Below, one piece after another: positions 23,870-34,770 of a stretch of 64,000 bases of DNA. Source of the stretch: Oxytricha trifallax (lineage: Eukaryota; Ciliophora; Spirotrichea; Sporadotrichida; Oxytrichidae); the NCBI GenBank assembly GCA_000711775.1, contig ARYC01000355.1:1-64000 (forward strand). Direction: 5' to 3'. Each line of letters begins with the position of its first letter. The stretch's first letter is position 1. The position numbers and the translations under genes are program-made. The notes beneath the pieces were generated by a model. It did not search any database and was not told where the DNA came from. It saw nothing but the letters and a program-made list of their open reading frames with translations.

Positions 23870-24371
23870 TTTGCAAAAGGCAAATTTCTCTATTAACCCC
23901 AACTATACCCTACAAATCAAAGCACTCGTATACCTCATTAAGGGGTTTTGGAGTTTTTAATATAACCTAATAATAAAATCATTAAATTAATTAAGGGGTT
24001 TAGGGTTTCAATTATTTTAATTAGTATAACTTGAGTAATTTTTCTTTTTTCTCAAATGCAGCTAAAATTAATAAGTATTCTTTAATGTTTAATTTATTTT
24101 ATTACCTTTAATTCATAATTTTTATAAAAATATATAAATGAAAAAACTCTTTTTAGATTAATTCACTAAAATCGAAACCTCATTATTAGTTTTAATTAAT
24201 TTTAATAATAAATAAAATTTACCTCAATAAATTAAAAATAAACTTTTAAGTCATTGAAAAATTAACTGATGAATTCTTATTTTCTAAATTTATTTTTTAA
24301 TGCAAATACTTATATAAAACACTATTTTAATATTTTAAATATTTATCACCCTTATATATTATAAAATTGTT

Positions 24372-26273
24372 GAAATATTAAGATGTTTCGAATTCCAGAG
24401 ATTCAAAATCTAAGCTTTGAGAATTAATAAAATCTTCATCGAAGTTAAATTTCATGGAGCCTTCGCGCTCTTCCGGACTAAGTCTGCATGAAGTTTGTAA
24501 TGAATCGTGATAGGTATCGAAGCTCGTAGATTTACGGCTCGCGTATAAATATTTCTCGGATTATACTTTAAAATTCAGATAAATTATAATAAAAATCTTG
24601 AAAAAAACTTATTTTAAAACAAGAAATAAATTGGAAAATGAAGTATAATTAGGTTAATAGATTTATATGAGTAACTTAATAATTATTTAAAATTTGATTT
24701 ATTTTTAAAATATTAAGATTCATTTAAAATTTGGCAAAATTTTCTTGCCTTAATTTATTCTATAAATTATAACAATAAAAAACAAATGCTCTAGTAAAAT
24801 AGTTAATTTCTATATAATAATTCTATGAAATTTTACATGGCTCTTAACTAAATCAATATATGATTATAATTAATTATTATTAATTTTTATCATTATTTTG
24901 GTTTTAAAATGCATATAATTTATATTTTATTTAAATTAGGATGAATTTTCCTAGTAATTGTTGAATTCGTTAAATACTTCTTCCGGTTTAGTGGGAGATA
25001 CTTGATTATTACGGTAGCTGTTGAAAGACAGAGCAATCTATTGGAGCTTTGGTGAAAATCCTACCTCATCTTCAACTGGGTTTCCGGTATTTTTTTCAAA
25101 CACAAAGTTTAAAGATTGACTAGATATGTGACTCTTTGTTAAGAATTCTTGTCTATAGTTCACAGGTTTATTATATATTTATAAATGCTATATTATTATA
25201 CATTTTTATAAATAAATTTTAGAAATAGTAATTAAATTAGAAATCCAAGAAATATACTTTGAGGTTAGAAGGTGGGTACCAGATTTGCTTTGTTATCTAT
25301 TCTTTATCTCTTAGATGGTGATTAAGAGAAGTTATTTAATTAGAAGTTTTCATTATATGCATTTCTAATTATAAACATTTTATACTTTATTCAATTTTAA
25401 TTTGTAATTATTATATAAAAATTGAAGTAATTTTTTTCTAGGTTAGGGAAGATATGACTGATTATTTTCAATATCTTTTTGGAAGCTCAGTTTAACTTCA
25501 CTTGCTGAGAAATTTTTTTATAATCATTAATAAATAAAAATTATTATGAGACTACGCATGGTGAAGGAGAAGACTACAGCTGACTGTCCTCGTTGAAGTT
25601 TAATAAAATAACTATAGACTTATATAAAAACTGTGCGAAAAGTTGTTCAAATAGTTCTGAGTTTACTATAATTTCTCTTGTTAGTAAAGAGTGCTTTGGT
25701 TAGTCTTTGAGCACTATTATTTGATTTGGATCTTTTAGTTTCTTTTATTGGGTTACCCTGATACTTCTGTAAATTAATATAGATTTTGACTAAGAGATTA
25801 TTCACTTTCACCAAACTCGATTTCCTCATCAATATCTTCATAGTCCAACTATATTAAAAAATTTAGAATACTGAATTTGATATTTAGTAGTAATTTAAAG
25901 TGCGTATCAGTAAAGGTAATATTTTTGTATCTTACCTCACTGGTTTAACTGAAGGGATGCTTAGATTCCAAATGACGGAGCAGTTAATATCTTCTGTAAT
26001 ATTTAATGGGGCACAACTTGCATTTGTAAGGCTTGTCTTTAGTATGAAATAAAATATAAAAACAAAAAGCATTTATAATAAATCAGAAGAGTTAATGATA
26101 AAATTTCCAACTTATTTCTGATGACAAAATTCAGGCTCAATTATTTTCGAACTCGAACAAGTTTTACCCACTATGAGCTTCTTAATTTAATATTTCGAAT
26201 TTAAACACTCTATCTGGTAACTAAGTTAATGATTAATTTAATTTATAATTATAATACATGAGTTCGGATATGT
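24372..26273 (-). CDS. Zinc-finger gene B, minus-strand MDS cluster
   Basis: Reading leftward: pointer 26273-26261; finger linker HSGQNLFEF (about 26135); pointer 26046-26032; finger PYKCKLCPIKYYR.. with a donor GTAAGA at about 25937; intron of about 86 bp; exon from 25852 (LDYEDIDEEIEFGESE, then Gln/Asn-rich); further MDSs near 25500-25440 (KLSFQKDIENNQS), 25345-25250 (SPSKRQRIDNKANLV), 25170-24955 (SLNFVFEKNTGNPVEDEVGF) and 24548-24372 (SLDFESLEFETS). In the linker finger the first cysteine of copy A (FLCEI) is phenylalanine (LFEFEN), so that finger may not bind zinc in B. Cluster order equals copy A. Confidence 0.7.
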
Positions 26274-26351
26274 CTTTTATATATAACATTTAAAAGATTT
26301 ATTTGTGTAAATTGAAGAAATTAAATTAAAAATATCAAAATTCTAGCACTT

Positions 26352-28491
26352 TCATTTCTTAAACTTTCCAGTAATCCTTAGAAAAATAATTCCTACAATA
26401 AAGACGGCATCTAAGATTCCCACGAATACAAATGGTGCTTATATACTTATACTCTAGTATAAATATCCTCCAAACTTAGTTATAATTAAGATTCCAATAG
26501 CACTAACAGCATTGTTTAAACCTAAAATTGTTCCTCTTGTTCCTTTCTCAATTGTTTTGTAAAGCAATCAATTAAAATTTGATATTGGTATAATTTGTAA
26601 ATTAAAAGCAAATATGAATGTGATGATAGCTATGTTTTATGTCTAATTTCCAATGTTAAAGCAAATGACGCTTAAGTAAGTGAGCCAACTATGAGGGCTA
26701 TCAATCATTATAAAAAGAATAACTCCAATAGTTGAAATTCCAAAAACTGCTATAAACACAGTACTTGCTCTTACTCTGTCAGACACTACTCCCACAATGC
26801 AAGTAAATATCAAAGCTAGAGTCATACTTATTCCACTTAGTCTTGAACTTAAAGCTTTAGCCTAGAGTTGACCAGCTGAATCTCTATCATAAAAAGAGCT
26901 AATCCATAGATTTAAATACACTGTAGATATCACATTAAGCATTCTGCAGAGTATAGAGCCAATTAAACAAATTGATAGTTCAATTTTAGAAGATAACTCC
27001 CCTTTTAATTATTAAGATTTCACTGTGATTCTCTCCTTTAAAGGCATTGATTACACATGTTTTTTATCTATCTTCCTATCTTAAACTGCAAAGAGTAGGA
27101 AAACTGCTATTATAAAAGTAAAAATGGCCTCAATAGCATAGCTATAAGTATATGGTAAGTGTTTTGTTGAACCAAACATGACAAATATCCCAAATATTAC
27201 TCCTATTCCAGCAAGTAAACCAACATAGGCACTTGCTTTACCTCTAGAAGATTGTTTCACATAATCTGCAACCAATGGTGTTGATGCTGGTCCGCTTAAT
27301 CCAATTTAAACAATTGATCTACAAATAAGTATGCCTGGATAAACAGCTGATAACCAAGGCTACACAACAAAAGCCGAGCACGCAATTGTAAACCCTATAA
27401 ATATTGTTAATTTTCTACCAAGCAGATCATGAGTTGAACCAGCCAATAAATCAAATATAAGAGTCAGCAATTAACTCCAAAAGATTATGTCATTCACTGC
27501 AGTCTAAGCCTCGTTTGTAGTCAAGTTAAAATTGTCCTTAGACTAAAGCAGGAATATTAATGAGACTTCGTAGAACAGCAAAAATTGCAAAACTGTGAAA
27601 AGTATAAGAGTCATTGCCACTATATAATATTATTAAATTAGAAAGTTATAAGGATAGGGTGACCCATAGGGGCCCGAGGCTGGAGACTTTCTAATAGAGC
27701 TTTCTACTACACTAAGGCCTGCTGAGGGTAGGCAGGGGGTTGCTGGGTTCACCGCATTAGGGGCCAGTCGGCGGGGTTCAATCTGTCAGATCCTAGACTC
27801 CTCGAGTTGTCTGCACGCTAAGGATTTCCCTGCATTAGATGAGCTTCCTGGCGTGAGTTCAGCTTCCTAGGTAATAGGGAGCAGGATGAAGGTGGTGCTC
27901 AACCTTCAAAAGTGAGACGATGAGAACCATAGAAGCCAACGATAATGATTTTCCTCCCACACCAGGTCGGGTTAATGAGGCTACCACAGCGAAAGGACAG
28001 AGACTACTATCTCAGCAGCGGTGGAACCTGGTAAGCGTTTTCTCCAGACTCCCCTTTAATTGTTTACAGGAAGCAGATCTCTACGAGCTCTGTGGGGGAT
28101 ACTCCTAGTTCGCTAGGCTCTTATCTCTGATTTTACATCTCGGTACAGGGAAATGTGGAATGGGGGGCGAGGTGGTTTTTCGGAGTTTTCTAGTTCACGA
28201 CTTGCCACGTCATTGATTGCCACGTCAACTCACTCAGATACGTCTACGTCACGACTAAGATTGATGGTTTGATTTTAGTATTAAACAGTGATATGTTAAA
28301 TTTAATTTGAGTTTACTCATTACTACTATTGCCACTATATTCCATGTTGTTACTCCTTGTTTTACTTTGAGATTAAGTATCGACTGAGATTCCTAATAAG
28401 ATCTGGGGATTAATGGCTCTTTTAAATCATACTTTTTTTCTTAATCGTATGTCTAAGGTTCATCAACTTAAAAATGATATTTCGTGGTCAT
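26352..28491 (-). CDS. Major facilitator superfamily transporter, one IES, one in-frame TGA
   Basis: MDS 1 runs from ATG at 28491 (MTTKYHFQVDEPQTYD) to a 13-nt pointer, attgccactatat, at 28328-28340. The same 13 nt at 27613-27625 start MDS 2, which reads on without break to TGA at 26352. The protein of about 475 residues has around 12 hydrophobic segments in two halves with a charged central loop, and the first loop contains LAGSTHDLLGRK, the MFS loop 2-3 pattern (GxxxDxxGR). No substrate can be inferred. An in-frame TGA lies at 26568-26570 in transmembrane sequence, with good protein reading on both sides and no plausible intron around it, so the gene is either damaged or misread there. Confidence 0.72.
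27626..28340. repeat. IES of the MFS gene containing dispersed repeat copy 2
   Basis: Bounded by the 13-nt direct repeat attgccactatat, one copy of which would remain after excision. The inside (about 27655-28300) is the intact version of the G+C-richer repeat seen split at 5760-9790. Short open frames in it (for example 27920-28108) are not conserved in the other copy. Confidence 0.85.
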
Positions 28492-28675
28492 GTTATCTTA
28501 AAGCATGTAAATTTATTATAACCGTGAATTTTAATTTAAATTAAATGATACTTAATTTGTTTGTTTTCTACCTTATAAAGATACTTAAGAGTTAATTTAT
28601 AGATAATATTGATGCTTCCTGAGAATAAACTATGAGATAGTAAAGGTAATTTACATGTATTTTATAAAAAAATAG

Positions 28676-30022
28676 GCACCATTTATTTTGAAGCAGATCA
28701 CAAAGAAAACTTTTACTGCGATGATGTTGAGGTGGATTACAAGGGTGATGATTTGACCTATATAATCTACCGACTACTACTCCCTATTATTATATTTTTT
28801 TAATGCAAATGAGAAGACAAAGATCTTTATATACATGAATGGTCACGGAGGAGAAAACTTCTTCAAGATTTAAGACACTGAAGTTCTTCACAGTGAAGAT
28901 TTTGGAAAAGTGTTTAACGAAATGAATATAAAACATTTGTACAGTGACATTCTACTAATTGTAGATACCTGTGAAGCTATGACCCTCTTTGATTAAGTAA
29001 ATGCACCTAATATATTGATGATTGGCTCCTCAATACTTGGAGAACATGCATTCTCTCATTAAGTCGATGAGAAGCTTAACACTTACGTAAATGATAAGTT
29101 CACTTATTACTTATTTGAACTTATGAGATCCAAAGAAGCATACATTATTTCTTGAATGTAGGATTTGATTATTTTTAGAAAAGTTAGAATATCAGATTTC
29201 CCAAGTCTGTTCCCATCAAGCAAACTAGACTCAACACTAGAGATTAAAAATACTTATAAAGTAAAGACAGCAGACTAAGTTTATCTTCATGAATATATAC
29301 CAATTGATAGAGAAGTAATTTGAATAAATTTTAATTTTTGCTTCATTAATTAAATTTGTCAAATTATTGAAGAAATTTATAAACATATTTAAAAACAAAA
29401 ATGAATCAAATTGTGCAAATGATGTTTTTAGCTTCTATGCTTTTAATTGCTTGATAATTTATGTATATAATATAGACTTGAAAATGAGCTTTCATACTCC
29501 AACAATCTTTAATTCTGTTAATAATATAAATAATAAGTTCTATTTCAATTACAGACATACAGGAAACGCAATAGTATTTTATAAATACTTGAAAGAAAAA
29601 GGAATTACAGATGATTAAGTAAGTTTAAATTTTTAATGAAAATGCTTAAATCCTTTGTTACTTTATAAACTTAATAATTTTATTCCTGAGAATCATGCTT
29701 GCAATATATAAATATTTGTATTACGAGTTAAATTTAAATTTAAATGACTTTATTGAATGCAAGAAATCCTTACCCAGGTAATTTATCATTCATAATTTAT
29801 TTGATTTGACCTACGAGACTATTTTGAATATTTTAAGAGGAAGATATTCTAATTATGTATATTCTACATTCAATTAAAACACATAACTTTTTAGTTCCCA
29901 AATTCAAAAAGACTTAACGCAAATGAAATAATCTATAAATTATGAACTATTTAGTTTGTAGATTATTGAAAATATAGCAAATTATGATATCCAAAAACTT
30001 CAATAGAAAAGTTAGAATATCA
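28676..30022 (+). CDS. PIGK: GPI8/PIG-K: catalytic subunit of GPI transamidase, scrambled
   Basis: This cysteine protease (family C13) in the ER lumen cleaves the C-terminal signal of precursors and attaches the GPI anchor. Segments in protein order: signal peptide MNQIVQMMFLASMLLIA (29401), FNYRHTGNAIVFYKYLKEKG (29525-29615), IPENHACNI (29690-29718), then back to GTIYFEADHKENFYCDDVEV (28676-28760), then forward through pointer gatttgaccta (28750-28760 with 29803-29813) to ETILNILRGRYSN, then back through TAAT to ANEKTKIFIYMNGHGGENFF (28809) with DILLIVDTCEA. The catalytic His (GHGG) and Cys (DTC) are present. A 19-nt repeat (29176-29194, 30004-30022) links later segments, but the frame of the C-terminus is not settled. 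The TGA at 29152 falls in an IES on this reading. Confidence 0.82.
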
Positions 30023-30531
30023 TTTAATCTATAAAATGTTCCATTTCACTTAAACAAATTGATTAAGGCATAGCTTGCCTCTCTTTTATAAAATATTTTT
30101 TATTATTATTGATAGAGAGGATGTAATTGGTGGAAAAGGAATTGATAAAAATTAAGAAGGACTCAAATTCTATGATTACTCTGATTTTAATGAAAATTCT
30201 TTTATCATTTGAACTTGCTCATAAAAGATATAATTAAAGATTATTGATTGTCATTAATTTAATTATGGTTTCAATTATTTCATGATTCTTATAAATTGTA
30301 ATTTGTGATAAGAAATATTTAAAATAGAACTTTGAGCTCGATAGAATAAAGTAAAGATTTAAATAAGGAGCATAAAATCATTTTCAGAAGCAATAACAAA
30401 AGCAATTAAAGATTCTATAATTTTTAGTTATTTATCATAGTTTAAAGGTTAAAATTAAAGATTAAACTTAAATAGCAATTTCAGTAATTTAATTAGGGAT
30501 ATATTAATTAAAGTGAATTTATATGTATAAA

Positions 30532-31074
30532 ATGAAAACACAGATATCCATTATTACCCTGCTGTTCACTCTATCAGCATATTGCTAGAATTTCCCATCT
30601 TTTGATGACAAGCATGCTCACTGTGCATTGACTTCAACTTTTAAAGACACCTCATGCTCCTAAGTTTATGATAAAATGACAAAGTTGATCGGATTATTTA
30701 ACCCAGAGCCAATTTCATAGGGTATTTATAAGATCGTCGATAGCAAGCAAGATGGATACATTTGGACTACTAGAACCACTCCTAAAGCTCACTATGTTGA
30801 TGACATTATCTTCAATTTCACTCAAGGTACTTTCGAATAATAATTAGTAGTTTTTTATAAGTAGAAAGCATATTTATAAGGCACTGATGCTACTAGCTGT
30901 ATCGTCTCATCAAAATCAAGATCCCAAACACTCTCACTTTTTGACTACGATACAAATTATTGCAACATGTGGACAGTTCTCCATGGCTTAGGAGGTCTCG
31001 CTGGTGTCATAGTTGATTAATAAAACTGTATGTGGATCCCTGACGATGCAAAATACTCTTGTAGCATTTACTGA
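30532..31074 (+). CDS. Small secreted cysteine-containing protein, unrecognised
   Basis: 180 residues, ATG at 30532 and TGA at 31072-31074, no IES or intron needed. It begins with a clear signal peptide (MKTQISIITLLFTLSAYCQ). The mature part has cysteines in HCAL, DTSC, TSC, NYC, QQNC and YSC, which could form three disulphides, plus aromatic and beta-strand-like segments (GYIWTTRTTP, FEQQLVVFYKQKAYLQGTDA). The size and strand pattern recall lipocalin-like or ciliate secreted proteins, but no family is claimed. An uninterrupted germline gene is unusual in this window. Confidence 0.75.
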
Positions 31075-31441
31075 AATATATTTGATTAAAGTAGTAAATT
31101 TAGTTAATAATTCTATAATCATTTTAATTTAATTCATCTTTATCAAATAATGGATCTAACCAAAACCAGAATTCCCTAGCAAATTTAAAACCTGATATTT
31201 TTATAGATTTAACGAACAATTTAATCGAATATATATATTAAAGTATTCTTAAAAAAAATTGAATTTAATATTTATAAATTTTGATTTATTAAATAGATTT
31301 TTCAGTAAAATTTTTTAAAAAAATTTTTTAAGTCATAAAAAAAGTAAATAAAGTTATCAAAAATATGTAAACAAATAATTTATTCTATAAAAATTTAAAT
31401 TTATAGCTTATTTATATATTATTTGTGTTTTTATTGGTGTT

Positions 31442-33181
31442 TAACCTTTCACGCCTCAGATTGCCCAGAACACATAGCAAAATCTTTTTAAGGGGATATT
31501 AAGGCAAAATACTTTGCATAAAAAACCAAACAGCATACTTGGCAATAAAATTGAACTTAAAGATTTAAAAAGAGGTTCATCCTCCATCTTTAAGAATAGT
31601 TCGAATAAGATTACTCCTGAGAAATATAATTAAAACCATCATTTGACTAAGAATTAGATAATAGTTTAATAATTGAGATCCTTTAACACTTCCCCATAAG
31701 TTCCAAGAAGTGAAGCTATATTGTAGAATGTAATAAACCATGTTATATAGAATATTAATGAAAAAGATTCAAGGATAAATCCAGATTTTCTAATGAAAGT
31801 GACCTAGATCGAAGCTTAAAAAGCTCTTTAAAACTAAAATCTTACAACACCTAAAGATATCAATGATTTATAGAATCGGATATTCAAGATAATATCTTAG
31901 GAAGATAATATTTTATACAATAAAAGCAAGTACATTACTTAGCCTTATCACTATTTAAACAATACAACGAGTCCTCCAATTTTTGGGAAAGATTAAACTT
32001 AAGCATTTTAACTTCATTCAATGAAACAATCTCCATTTCTGTCTCACAAAAATTCAACAATCAAGCTTTAGAGTACTTACTAAAAATCATTCCTAACTGC
32101 TAAAAATTCAACAATCAATTTACAAAATGTGCAAACTGCCACTCCTGCAACCACGAGCCTATGGTTTAATGATTTTGGAGTTTAGGACAATATTAAGTCT
32201 CTTATAAAGGATTAAAATCGTCAAGAGATTAGTGAATTCCTGAAGTATTAAATGAGAACATAATAAAATGAACAGTTAAAGAATGCCAGGAATGATAAGT
32301 TTTATATGAGTTAAATAATGAATCACTCTAGAGAAAAGCGAAATCTAGAGAAGCATGATTAAGACAAAAGGTAGGCTCACTTTAGTTAAGAATCAAAATA
32401 AGTTTAAAAGTAAGTTCAAGATGACGCAAAGAGACTAAGAAACTAGAAAGATTTAGAATACATGCTTGAGCATAAAATTATTCAACAAAATCTAGTTGAA
32501 ATGTAAAACGATAGAATGAATAAGTTAAGGAAGAAAATGGAGAACATTAATGTTTAAGAAATCATTAAGCAATAGCGAGAATTCTAGTAGTAAAAATTAG
32601 TAAGTTAGAGACTTCAAAATTTAACCGAAGAAAGAGATTTTATATCTCATGTGACTTAGAAGAATATAGGAAAGGCTAAAACTTTGAGATCAGGTGGTTA
32701 GATAAGCTTTAACAACACAACTTTACTAGATTAATTCTTCCTCAATCAGTCAGTGCCAAACAAATCTTATGAATTAGTTAAGAAAAACGAAGTATTTTAG
32801 AACAACATTCTTAAGCAGATTGAACTTAAAGAGTAATAAAAACTTGAAAATGAAATGAAATTACATAAAAAATATGAATCAGAGATTGTTTTGAGGGAAG
32901 AACGAAAGAAATCCTAAGATAATTTGTTAAAGAAGGAACTTTTAAGAGAGATTCAAGAAAATAATAAGCAACTCATTTTAGACAAATAAAAGCGAATCCA
33001 AAATGAATAAATTAAAGACAAAGAGCTAAAATCTAAACTTTAGAAAAGTTCTTCTAAATTTGAAACAGAGCTATACAAATAGAGTGAAATTTTGCGCTAG
33101 AATGAAATACTTAACAAGAAGTTGGTAAAGGAGCAAATCAAAGAATAGACTTTAATTAGACTTAATGAATCACTCATGTGA
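31442..33181 (+). CDS. Coiled-coil protein, unrecognised
   Basis: A continuous frame of 579 codons with many TAA/TAG (Gln) codons and no internal TGA. The first in-frame ATG is at 31793, but protein-like sequence already begins at 31442 (PFTPQIAQNTQQNLFKG), so the true start is probably on an upstream MDS or exon. The N-terminal third is Ser/Asn/Thr-rich and disordered. From about 32190 to the end it is a long charged coiled coil (for example KKYESEIVLREERKKSQDN, LLKKELLREIQENNKQL). It resembles ciliate cytoskeletal or basal-body coiled-coil proteins only in general character. Confidence 0.75.
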
Positions 33182-34273
33182 TTTTTATTTCATTATTCAT
33201 TTCATCATTTCGCACTCATTAATGTAGTAATGAAATAATAAGTGAATTTTATAAATGAAATTGTGAAAATTAAAACTATGATCAGTTCTTGTTATTGCAG
33301 AAATAGATTTATCTTAATTATATTACATTTAATTTATTGTTTCAATTTCAACAATATTTTCTTGATTAATTGAATTTTGATCCTGAGGAAACTCAGCTAG
33401 GTAAAGTGCTTGATTGCTCATCCACAAACTTTATAAGTGATAGAATTGAAATGCCATTTTGTTAAATCTCTCCTAGGGTATAATAAATGCGGTAGTACTA
33501 AATCCAATAATATAGGGAATAACTACTTTGAGTAAAGACATTAATTTATGGTTAATTTAGTTAGTTATTAAAAAATAACTTTTATTATATATTATTACTT
33601 CTAAATATAAATAAAGTTATAAAATTCCAAATCGAAGTTAAGTAAATGTATGATAATTAGAATTCTATTTGCATAAAAGGATTCTCTCCTTATATTATAA
33701 TGAGTGATATATTTAAATTTTGAAGGATAAAATTGATATTTATGGTTAAAATAATATAAAATTTAATACTGTATAAATATTTTTAACTTCAGGAATTAAA
33801 ACAAATATAAAATAATTACTATCTCAAGACAATTGTTTCACAACAAAAATCAGAGATTAATTGCTTTTATTGCATTTTGGAATTAATTTCCTTAATAATG
33901 AGCGAGAACTTTAAAATCTTAAACCACTATGCTCTAAATACATAAAATTTTGTATGATTAAAATTATTTAAAATACTAAATTTCAGTATCAATCTTATAA
34001 ATAGACAGTCAAATTAATTTTTTTTATTATAAGTAACTACTTTTATTTTAGGAGATATTGCAAAAAAAATAATTCTATTTATATTCTAAAAAGGTATTAT
34101 TTAAAGAATAATAAATCGATAAATAATATAACAAAAAGTGAAATATCTATGAGAATCAGATTCTAAAATTACTGTTTAATCTTTTTTTTATGAGACTGTA
34201 AAAATACGAATATTTAGGAATTTTCATAAAATAGTGAAGTGTGTAACAAACATTTAAGTATTTAAAAGTTATC
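33182..34273. other. AT-rich intergenic/IES sequence
   Basis: No convincing coding stretch. Ends at the inverted-repeat element that starts at 34274. Confidence 0.5.
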
Positions 34274-34770
34274 TGTTCTAACCGAGATATCACTCGCCAC
34301 CCCCTCCTCACCCTAAACGGAGATACCCCTCCCATTACCCCCTCCCCACCCTAAACTAAGAAACCCCTCCCTACCAAATCCGGATGCCCATCACATCTAA
34401 CTTTCCTCCACTAACTTATTAAACATAATTAGTTTGCAACTTTTTGTTAATAAGATTATAATAATTTATTTAAGTATAGATACTTAACTGTTCACCCCAA
34501 ATCCCACCCTCTCCTCCATAATAATTAGTATTTTTCCTAATTTTTATTTGTCTTGTGGACCGAAAATACATGCAATGCAATAATTTTATAGGATTCACTT
34601 TTCGTTGATCATTTTGGTTATAAGCTTTTATATGAAAATGTTATAAATCAAAAGTTAGTGAAAGAAAGTTAGAAGTGATGGGTATCAGGATTTGGTGGGG
34701 AGGGGTTTCTTAATTTAGGGTGGGCAGGGGTATCTCGCTTAGGGTTGGGAGGGATATCTCGGTTAGAACA
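34274..34770. repeat. Terminal-inverted-repeat element with GTTATC duplication
   Basis: Ends tgttctaaccgagatatc (34274) and its complement gatatctcggttagaaca (34770) are perfectly inverted. Imperfect pairing extends about 120 bp inward through C-rich blocks (caccctaaac, aaacccctcccta) and their G-rich complements. A 6-bp repeat gttatc flanks it (34268-34273 and 34771-34776). 497 bp, no coding capacity. Non-autonomous DNA transposon-like; different ends and duplication from the TA fold-back family and from TBE. Confidence 0.85.

Larger units (their letters stand above)
19882..23958. mobile_element. TBE transposon copy 3, full length (4077 bp)
   Basis: Left terminus caaaaccccaaaacccctta at 19882; right terminus ggggttttggagttttt at 23958 (one mismatch in the telomere-like block). 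AAT duplication at 19879-19881 and 23959-23961. Inverted ends extend about 75 bp (gtttataagtgctatgattt against aaatcaaagcactcgtatac). Carries 57-kDa (minus), 22-kDa (plus) and 42-kDa (minus) genes. Nested inside copy 4. Confidence 0.95.
17013..24010. mobile_element. Old, decayed TBE (copy 4) hosting two younger insertions
   Basis: The left end at 17013 (caaaaccctaaaaccctta) and right end at 24010 (ttaaggggtttagggttt) are mutated TBE termini, flanked by ATT at 17010-17012 and 24011-24013. Within it are a degraded 57-kDa gene (17200-18450), the fold-back element at 19358-19772 and the complete TBE copy 3 at 19882-23958. Removing these leaves about 2.5 kb, so the 22-kDa and transposase genes of copy 4 are gone. 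Confidence 0.7.

Noticed and set aside
29152..29154. Premature TGA truncating GPI8
   Set aside because: Family order and the pointers indicate that this TGA lies in an IES after the segment ending KEAYI.
28676..29325. Metacaspase or legumain-type vacuolar protease
   Set aside because: The FNYRH N-terminal motif, the DDVEVDYKG motif before GHGG, and the signal peptide fit GPI8 better than legumain or caspase.
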